The notes under the pieces: generated by a model
What the model was told of the DNA's origin: nothing
The model's database searches: none
What the model saw: only the letters and a program-made list of their open reading frames with translations
Shown here: one piece after another, positions 33,382 to 39,193 of the stretch
Position numbering within the stretch: position 1 is the stretch's first letter
Layout of the letters: every line of letters begins with the position of its first letter
NCBI GenBank assembly: GCA_020073665.1
Contig: JAIQEU010000026.1
Location: 1 to 39,193 of the forward strand
Reading direction: 5' to 3'
Length of the DNA stretch: 39,193 bases
From: Terriglobia bacterium
Lineage (GTDB): Bacteria; Acidobacteriota; Terriglobia; Terriglobales; Acidobacteriaceae
Made by a program: the position numbers and the translations under genes

Positions 33382-36216
33382 ATGATTGGCCAGATCATTT
33401 CGCACTACCGCTTGATCGGGAAAATCGGCAGCGGAGGGATGGGAGTAGTGTGGGAAGCGGAAGACATCCGCCTGGGACGGCGGGTTGCCTTGAAACTCCT
33501 GCCCGAGAATCTGGCCAGCGACCAAAAGACTCTACAGCGGTTTGAGCGCGAGGCCCGCGCCGTCTCATCCTTGAACCACCCCAGCATCTGCACTCTCTAT
33601 GAAGTAGAAGAACTCGAAAGCCAGCCCGTGATCGTCATGGAACTGCTGGAAGGCGAGAGTTTAAAGGACCGGATTCGGAAGGGACCAATCTCCGGCGACG
33701 AGCTTTTAGATATTGGCATTCAGACCTGTGAAGGGCTGGAAGCCGCGCACGCCAGAGGGATCATCCACAGGGACATAAAGCCGGGAAATATTTTCATCGT
33801 AGGCGGGGGACGGGTAAAGATTCTGGATTTTGGACTGGCCAAGGTTGTACCCGGCGATATAGCAGAAAACCGTCCGCTGGAGGAATCCCTCACCCTCGAA
33901 GGCATCATCCCCGGCACTACGCCCTACTTGTCGCCAGAGCAGATCCGAGGAGACGAGGTTGATGCTCGCAGTGATCTGTTCGCCCTGGGTGTGGTGCTCT
34001 ATGAAATGGCCACCGGGCAGCGACCCTTCGTTGGCAAGAATCGCGTATTGCTGATGGAAGCCATCTTGAACGCGAAGCCCTCCGCGCCTAGTCGCGCAAC
34101 TCCGGCATTACCCGCAGCCCTCGACTCGATCATTGCCAGGTCGCTGGAGAAAGACCGCGAGCTGCGCTACCAACGCGCTGCCGATCTTTGCTCCGACTTG
34201 AAACGAGTCAAAGGGGAAAAGGAATCCGGTCAACGCGCGGTTACCAGTCCTTCACCGGGCGCCAGAACTACGGCGCGGATTGCCAGGGGATGGCAGGTTG
34301 CGATAGCTGCAGGCATCGCGGCTCTTGCGATCACAGGTGCTGCTTTCTTCTATTCCCATCGCGCACCTGTTCTTACCGAGAAAGACACCATCATTCTCGC
34401 CGACTTCGATAACCGGACGGGCGATCCGGTGTTTGACGGGACGCTGCGTCAGGGTATGGCCGTGCAACTTGAGCAGTCGCCTTTCCTGAGTCTTGTCTCG
34501 GAGGAGCGCATCCAGCAGGTACTGCGAATGATGGGCCAGCCGGCTGATGCGCGACTTACCCCAGAGGTCGCCCGGGAAATCTGCGAACGAACCGGCAGCG
34601 CCGCTGTTCTGGATGGTTCGATCGCAAGCTTGGGCACTCAGTACGTGTTGGGGCTTCGCGCCAAGGCCTGCGCCAGCGGAGACGTTCTCGCTGACGAACA
34701 GGTGCAAGCGGCAAGAAAAGAAGATGTGCTGAATGCCCTGGGTCAAATTGTCAGTAAGCTCAGAACCCGACTCGGAGAATCCCTGACTACGGTCAAACAA
34801 CACGATACTCCGCTCGCCGAGGCCACCACACCCTCATTGGAAGCCTTGAAGGCCTACAGCGCGGGCTGGAAGGTTGTCTCCTCAACCGGCTCTGCCGCCG
34901 CCGCCCCTTTCTTCAAGCATGCCATTGAGATCGATCCCAAATTCGCCATGGCGTATGCGTCACTCGGGCGCATGTACGGCGATATGGGGGAGTACGCCCT
35001 CTCTGCGGAGAGTACCAGCAAGGCCTATGAACTGCGGGAACGCGCCAGTGACAATGAGAAATCCTTTATTTCTGCTTCCTTCGACATGCAAGTCACGGGG
35101 AACCTGGACAAAGCACAGCAGACCTGTGAATTGTGGATGCAGGCGTATCCTCGGGCGACGCCACCCCACACTTTCTTATCGGGGATAATTTATCCCGTCT
35201 TCGGCAAGTATGAGAAGGCGGTTGAAGAAGGCAAGAAAGCAATCGCACTCGATCCGGACTTTGCCGTCGGATATGCCGTCCTTGAGTTCAGCTATGAATA
35301 CCTTGACCGCCTGGGGGAAGCTGAGAACATTCTTCAGCAAGCCGCTGAACGCAAGCTGGAAATCCCTGATTTCTTGGTCCAGCGATATGACCTCGCCTTT
35401 TTGAAAGGTGACAAGGCGGGGATGGAACGGGAAGCGGGTCTGGGTCAGAGAACGCCCGGAGCGGAGGACTGGATCTCCGACCACCAGGCTTTTGTGCTGG
35501 CTTATTTCGGTCACTTGCAACAGGCAAGGGGGATGTCACGGCATGCCGCGGACTTGGCCCTGCAGTCGGCCCGGCGGGAAACCGCAGCTCTGTACGAAAC
35601 CGGAGCCGCACTCCGGGAGGCCTTTTTCGGGAATGCGTTAGCGGCAAGGCAGAGCGCGATGGCAGCGCTTGAGCTTTCAAAGGACCGGGAAGTGGAGTAT
35701 GGCGCCGCCTTTGCACTGGCCCTCTCGGGGGATTCTGCCCGGTCTCAAACCCTCGCGGATGATTTGGAAAAACGATTCGGGGAGGATACATCGGTCAGGT
35801 TCAGTTACCTGCCAGCGCTCCGAGCACTTCTCGCCCTTAACCGTGGCGAGCCTTCAAAAGCTATCGAACTGCTGCAAATCGCCGTTCCCAATGAACTGGG
35901 TGCGCCGCGCAGCAGCTTTCTTGGGTTCTTCGGGACTTTCTACCCGGTCTATGTGCGCGACGAGGCCTATCTAGCCCTCCATCAGGGTGCCGAGGCCAGC
36001 ACTGAGTTTCAGAAAATTCTCGATCATCGCGGAATCGTTGTCAGCGATCCCGTAGGTGCAATCGCGCACCTTCAGTTGGGTCGAGCTCATACCCTGGAGG
36101 GCAGCACCGCCAAAGCGAAAGCCGCCTACCAAGACTTCTTCATCCTTTGGGAAGACGCCGACCCCGATATTCCAATCCTTAAAGAAGCAAAGGCGGAGTA
36201 CGCGAAGTTGCAATAG
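33382..36216 (+). CDS. Ser/Thr protein kinase with TolB-like and TPR regions
   Basis: 944 aa. Hanks-type kinase domain at ~8-275: GKIGSGGMGVVWEAED (Gly loop), ALKLLPE (Lys), IIHRDIKPGNIF (catalytic loop), ILDFGLAKV (DFG), TPYLSPEQIRGDEVDARSD (activation loop/APE region). All catalytic residues are present. A TM helix follows at ~303-325 (VAIAAGIAALAITGAAFF). The extracytoplasmic part has a TolB/FlgO-like segment (IILADFDNRTGDPVFDG) and TPR repeats to the end (SAGWKVVSSTGSAAAAPFFK, VGAIAHLQLGRAHTLEGSTA). This architecture is common in Acidobacteriota. The substrate is unknown. Confidence 0.93.
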   Translation: MIGQIISHYRLIGKIGSGGMGVVWEAEDIRLGRRVALKLLPENLASDQKTLQRFEREARAVSSLNHPSICTLYEVEELESQPVIVMELLEGESLKDRIRKGPISGDELLDIGIQTCEGLEAAHARGIIHRDIKPGNIFIVGGGRVKILDFGLAKVVPGDIAENRPLEESLTLEGIIPGTTPYLSPEQIRGDEVDARSDLFALGVVLYEMATGQRPFVGKNRVLLMEAILNAKPSAPSRATPALPAALDSIIARSLEKDRELRYQRAADLCSDLKRVKGEKESGQRAVTSPSPGARTTARIARGWQVAIAAGIAALAITGAAFFYSHRAPVLTEKDTIILADFDNRTGDPVFDGTLRQGMAVQLEQSPFLSLVSEERIQQVLRMMGQPADARLTPEVAREICERTGSAAVLDGSIASLGTQYVLGLRAKACASGDVLADEQVQAARKEDVLNALGQIVSKLRTRLGESLTTVKQHDTPLAEATTPSLEALKAYSAGWKVVSSTGSAAAAPFFKHAIEIDPKFAMAYASLGRMYGDMGEYALSAESTSKAYELRERASDNEKSFISASFDMQVTGNLDKAQQTCELWMQAYPRATPPHTFLSGIIYPVFGKYEKAVEEGKKAIALDPDFAVGYAVLEFSYEYLDRLGEAENILQQAAERKLEIPDFLVQRYDLAFLKGDKAGMEREAGLGQRTPGAEDWISDHQAFVLAYFGHLQQARGMSRHAADLALQSARRETAALYETGAALREAFFGNALAARQSAMAALELSKDREVEYGAAFALALSGDSARSQTLADDLEKRFGEDTSVRFSYLPALRALLALNRGEPSKAIELLQIAVPNELGAPRSSFLGFFGTFYPVYVRDEAYLALHQGAEASTEFQKILDHRGIVVSDPVGAIAHLQLGRAHTLEGSTAKAKAAYQDFFILWEDADPDIPILKEAKAEYAKLQ

Positions 36217-36258
36217 CTGAAGAAAAACTCCTTCCTCGTCGCTGCTCCCCCTTTGATA

Positions 36259-36368
36259 GTTGTTGAAATCAGGCGTTAGCACTCACAACCCCCGATCTGG
36301 GCAGAGAGCTTGGAGTCTTTCGGCTCTTGGGGACAGGATTATGAGTGCTATGGCGATTTATCGTCAAT
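36259..36368. repeat. Dispersed palindromic repeat, copy D (long centre)
   Basis: Left arm GTTGTTGAAATCAGGCGTTA then GCACTCA; right arm TGAGTGCTATGGCGATTTAT then CGTCAATCA. The arms pair as in the other copies (TAGCACTCA / TGAGTGCTA), but the centre is ~60 bases and divergent. It lies between two convergent genes, so both transcripts meet in it. Confidence 0.72.
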
Positions 36369-36479
36369 CATGAGTCACGGCGTGTCGTGGGCGCTTTGCA
36401 GCGTGAACCGCTACCGCCGTTGGATGTAGCCGAAAACAGGCCAGGTAGATGCGCGAGTTGCATGGATGTGCGTGGGCGC

Positions 36480-38225
36480 TCAGGGTTCCAGGTTCATCTT
36501 GCGGAGGAGTACAGCGAAGCGCGGGTCGGAGCGGAGTGGATCGAAGAACTCGTAACTCTTGATCGGCGTCATCATCGGGTCGCGTTGGTCGACCGCACGG
36601 TTCATCCAGGCGAAAGCCTCGTCGAGCTCTCCCAACCCCAAGTGGATCCAGGCGAAGCACGACGCAGGAATGTAGGTTTGCTCGGCCGCAGCGTGCAAAC
36701 GCGCAAGCAGCGCGCGCGCCTCCGCGACATTCCCGCTTTGCGCTAGTCCCAGCCCCAACCACCCCAGCCAGACGGGTGTGCCCTTTGAGAGTTCGACGCA
36801 CTTGCGGAGCGCAGGGATCGCTTCGTCGAATTTGCGCTCCGCGCACCGGGTCACCCCGACCAAAACATGAGCGGTAGGGTAGTTTGGGTCAACGGCGAGC
36901 ACCAGCCGCGCCTGCTCAACGGCACGGTCGTAGTCGCGTCTCCACCAGTGCATCAGCCCCAGCCAGCGCCGCGCCTCCAGATTCAAGGGATCCAAGTCGA
37001 GCACGGTTTCGAGTTCAGCGACGGCCTCGTCGAGCCGGCCCACCGGCATCAGCGCGCTTAGCGCATAGCGGAACTTGACCAGAAGGGAGGTGGGGTTCAG
37101 CTCCAGCGCCACCGCCATTTCGCGCTGAACTTCTGACCAGTTATAGTCGAGAGTCTTGCGAAACTGTCCGAGCAGCGCGTGGGTTTCGGCCAGAGTATTG
37201 TCAATCTCGAGAGCCCGGAGCGCGGCCCAGAGTCCCGCGGAAGAGGCTTCTTGCGGCGGAATCAAACCGACGAAACCTGCCCAGAAGTTGTACTCAGCCA
37301 GGGCATCGTAAGCCAGTGCGAAGCGGGGATCGCGGGCGAGGGCCTGCTCGAAGTATTGTTTTGCGTTGGCGACATCTCTGTACATCCGGAATCGGCCCTG
37401 AAGGTAGAGGTTATAAGCCACGATGTCTTGAGTCGGGTTTCTCCTAACGTGCTCGGTCATGTTGGCTATGCGTGCGCGCACCGTCTCGGCGAGGAAAGGA
37501 ATATGAGTTGCGATGGTTTGCGCGATGCAGTCTTGCACCGTGAACACGTCGCTCATCTCGGCGTCGTATTTCCTGGCAAACAGGTGCGTCTGGTCCTTGA
37601 CCTGGATCAACTGGATGTTGATCGCCATTCGGCCCTCGGCGCGACGGACACTGCCTTCCACAACATAGTCCACGGCTAATTCGTGACCGATCTGTTCCAC
37701 ATCCTTGCGACTGCCCTTGTAATGCATGGCGGTCGTGCGGGCGATCACGCCAAAGTGCTCGTGCGAAAGAGCCGAAATCGCGGTGATGATCTCGTCGGTC
37801 ATGGCGTCACTGAAGTACTCCTCGCCCGGGTCGCCCGTCAGGTTGACGAACGGAAGAACTAGGAGCCTCGCTCTCCGCCCCGCGACATCTGCCGATGGGG
37901 AAGCGACCGGATGGACCTCAGCGATAAAGCGGTAACCCCGCTTGGGGAGCGTCTCGATGAAGCGGGGGTGCTCGGCGGAGTCGTTCAGCGCCTCGCGCAA
38001 ACGTCCGAGGACGGTGTTCAGGTTGTTGTCGAAATCGACGAAAACGTCGTCCCGCCACAGGCAGCGGCGCAGCTCGTCGCGGGTGACGAGTTCTCCCGGA
38101 TGCTCGAGGAGGGCTGTAAGCAAGACTAATGATTTGTCGCGGAGAGGGATCCTGACGCCGCGCTTGTAGAGTTGGCCGGAAACGAGATCAACTTCATAGC
38201 AATCGAAGCGGACGATGTTGGGCAT
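36480..38225 (-). CDS. Soluble CadC-like winged-helix/TPR regulator
   Basis: 581 aa from the ATG at 38225, chosen because AGGAG lies six bases upstream and the winged-helix domain begins right after it (MPNIVRFDCYEVDLVSG). The frame is open to 38339 but without family similarity. Winged helix at ~5-100 (LRRCLWRDDVFVDFDNNLNT, FIETLPKRGYRFIAEV). No TM helix follows, unlike the paralogue at 27355. A TolB/FlgO-like region (LLVLPFVNLTGDPGEEYFSD) and TPR repeats continue to FFDPLRSDPRFAVLL. A cytoplasmic DNA-binding regulator whose TPR part senses a protein or ligand is inferred. Confidence 0.87.
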   Translation of the reverse strand: MPNIVRFDCYEVDLVSGQLYKRGVRIPLRDKSLVLLTALLEHPGELVTRDELRRCLWRDDVFVDFDNNLNTVLGRLREALNDSAEHPRFIETLPKRGYRFIAEVHPVASPSADVAGRRARLLVLPFVNLTGDPGEEYFSDAMTDEIITAISALSHEHFGVIARTTAMHYKGSRKDVEQIGHELAVDYVVEGSVRRAEGRMAINIQLIQVKDQTHLFARKYDAEMSDVFTVQDCIAQTIATHIPFLAETVRARIANMTEHVRRNPTQDIVAYNLYLQGRFRMYRDVANAKQYFEQALARDPRFALAYDALAEYNFWAGFVGLIPPQEASSAGLWAALRALEIDNTLAETHALLGQFRKTLDYNWSEVQREMAVALELNPTSLLVKFRYALSALMPVGRLDEAVAELETVLDLDPLNLEARRWLGLMHWWRRDYDRAVEQARLVLAVDPNYPTAHVLVGVTRCAERKFDEAIPALRKCVELSKGTPVWLGWLGLGLAQSGNVAEARALLARLHAAAEQTYIPASCFAWIHLGLGELDEAFAWMNRAVDQRDPMMTPIKSYEFFDPLRSDPRFAVLLRKMNLEP

Positions 38226-38442
38226 GTCCGGCTCCTGTACTGGCCACTCATAGCGAAGCTTACTCGCGGCGGAGAGTCCGGTCAAGGGTAAGTGCCGCGA
38301 ATTCATCGTGGTACCCGGTAAGGAAAATATGAGGCGCAAACCATCGAGGTGCTATTTCCTTTTGCCTGGGAGACGTATCAGCATTCTGTTGTTGATTCTG
38401 GTCTGGCTGCCGCTTTGCAGATCAAGAAAAGGAGATTGACTT

Positions 38443-38919
38443 ATGCGTAACCCAATCGCAGTTGTCTTTACCACGGCCATTCTGGTCTGCACCCTGTTTG
38501 CACCGGCCCTCTTTGCTGGCCAGAATGGCTGCACGATAGCTAACGTTGCGGGCACCTACGGATACGTGGGTTTTGGAACCGTACGCCCGGGAAACCCGCT
38601 CGGTCTTCCGGCGGGAACGTCCTCCTCGATCGGAACCCTCACCTTCGATGGCAAGGGAAATCTGCTTATCATTGACACCGAAAGGATTGACGAGTTTTTC
38701 ATCCCTCCCGACACTCCGTACCCCAGCACCTATACCGTCACCAAGCAATGTGTCGTAACCTTCACGGTAACGGCTTGGGCCGAGGCCGGGCTTCCAGGCC
38801 CACACTTCAAAGGCGTTTTCGTCGCTAACCGCAACAAGCTGGTAGCAACGAGCCTGCTTCCAGGGGCCAATATCGACTACGTAAACACCACCAGGATTGC
38901 GATAAACGATCAGAATTAG
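38443..38919 (+). CDS. Small secreted protein of unknown function
   Basis: 158 aa. AAGGAG lies seven to eight bases before the ATG. Signal peptide MRNPIAVVFTTAILVCTLFA, cleavage near LFAGQ. The mature part is a beta-rich domain (VAGTYGYVGFGTVRP, IGTLTFDGKGNLLIID, YTVTKQCVVTFTVTA, FKGVFVANRNKLVAT) with two cysteines. Similar small secreted proteins with a GTYG ... GxLTFDGxG pattern are frequent in acidobacterial genomes; their function is unknown. It is divergent from the CadC-like regulator and is followed by a terminator. Confidence 0.78.
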   Translation: MRNPIAVVFTTAILVCTLFAPALFAGQNGCTIANVAGTYGYVGFGTVRPGNPLGLPAGTSSSIGTLTFDGKGNLLIIDTERIDEFFIPPDTPYPSTYTVTKQCVVTFTVTAWAEAGLPGPHFKGVFVANRNKLVATSLLPGANIDYVNTTRIAINDQN

Positions 38920-38949
38920 ACTCCAGGGGAAGAGTAGAACGCGCCAAGC

Positions 38950-38982
38950 GCCGCTCGACCAATTCGGGCGGCTTTTTCTTTT
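38950..38982 (+). terminator. Intrinsic terminator after the small secreted gene
   Basis: GCCGCTCG (38950-38957) pairs with CGGGCGGC (38965-38972) allowing one G-T pair, loop ACCAATT, followed by TTTTTCTTTT. It starts about 30 bases after the stop codon. Confidence 0.8.
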
Positions 38983-38985
38983 GCC

Positions 38986-39193
38986 TCACGCGAAAGGCGG
39001 GAGAGCGATGGTTGACGTAAACAGGCGATTACACTCATTGACTCCAGGCCGGGAGGGTGTTTTGAGTGTATGCGATTTTGCAACAGTTACAGACTGGTCC
39101 TTGGTGAGGCTTCCACGCCCTACCTCGTCGTAGTAACGCGCGCAACTGGCGTACCTCATGAGCGTGCCTTCGGCGGTCAGCACGTCTTTGAGC
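38986..39193 (-). CDS. 3' part of an unidentified gene ending in a repeat (partial)
   Basis: The frame is open from the window end to the stop at 38986. From 39193 to about 39092 codon use is coding-like (mostly C or G at third positions), giving LKDVLTAEGTLMRYASCARY then YDEVGRGSLTKDQ. From 39090 on, the protein is encoded by repeat copy E (AKSHTLKTPSRPGVNECNRL) and then by non-coding-like DNA. The original 3' end was probably replaced by the repeat. I cannot identify the family. Confidence 0.45.
   Translation of the reverse strand, partial: LKDVLTAEGTLMRYASCARYYDEVGRGSLTKDQSVTVAKSHTLKTPSRPGVNECNRLFTSTIALPPFA
39011..39090. repeat. Dispersed palindromic repeat, copy E (complete)
   Basis: Left arm GTTGACGTAAACAGGCGA then TTACACTCATTGACTCC; right arm GTTTTGAGTGTA ... 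TTTTGCAACAGTTAC. The 32-base left arm matches the reverse complement of solo arm F at 27 positions. Its right outer end (CAACAGTTAC) matches that of copy A (CAACAATTAC), which defines the limits of the repeat. Confidence 0.8.

Overview
The window most likely comes from an Acidobacteriota genome (Terriglobia-like). The reasons are a high-GC sequence, a very large Oar-type TonB-dependent receptor with an N-terminal carboxypeptidase-regulatory domain, CadC-like winged-helix/TPR regulators, a Ser/Thr kinase with TPR repeats, several small beta-barrel outer-membrane proteins, and lipoproteins with a polyproline linker and Ig-like domain. This assignment is an inference from gene content; there is no rRNA gene in the window. 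No tRNA gene or CRISPR array was recognised.

Layout. 1-6.1 kb is ordinary chromosome: the tail of an unknown gene, a receiver-PilZ protein, FabI, a PAS/Cys-cluster protein, an MFS exporter, a secreted metallo-beta-lactamase-fold hydrolase and a small methyltransferase. 6.2-15.7 kb holds a TPR protein, a proline-rich exported protein, an NtrC-type two-component pair (regulator upstream of kinase, both minus strand), an OmpA-like porin with Ig-like inserts, and a sortilin/BNR-type beta-propeller. The last two genes each end in a clear intrinsic terminator.

15.7-23.7 kb is the accessory region and the main interest. It contains a family-B DNA polymerase, an HNH nuclease and a small putative DNA-binding protein in one minus-strand operon. 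Divergent from it are a zinc-cluster protein and a solo Cas1 with C-terminal zinc-cluster and helix-turn-helix extensions. There is no Cas2, no effector and no CRISPR array. The block is bounded by inverted solo copies of a repeat arm (17012-17040 and 23647-23679) that share the 14-mer TTACACTCATTGAC. The same arm also occurs as short imperfect palindromes of about 75-110 bp at 15.7 (degraded), 16.6, 17.5, 36.3 and 39.0 kb. I read this as a bacterial casposon-like (Cas1 + PolB + HNH) self-synthesising element together with its miniature non-autonomous derivatives. The cas1 gene carries an apparent one-base deletion, and the PolB exonuclease motifs look degenerate.

23.7-39.2 kb returns to chromosomal genes: a secreted protein, two paralogous Ig-like lipoproteins (one with Kelch repeats), a membrane-anchored CadC-like regulator followed by the TonB receptor, a Ser/Thr kinase with TPRs, a soluble CadC-like regulator, a small secreted protein, and the 3' part of a gene that runs into a repeat copy at the window edge.
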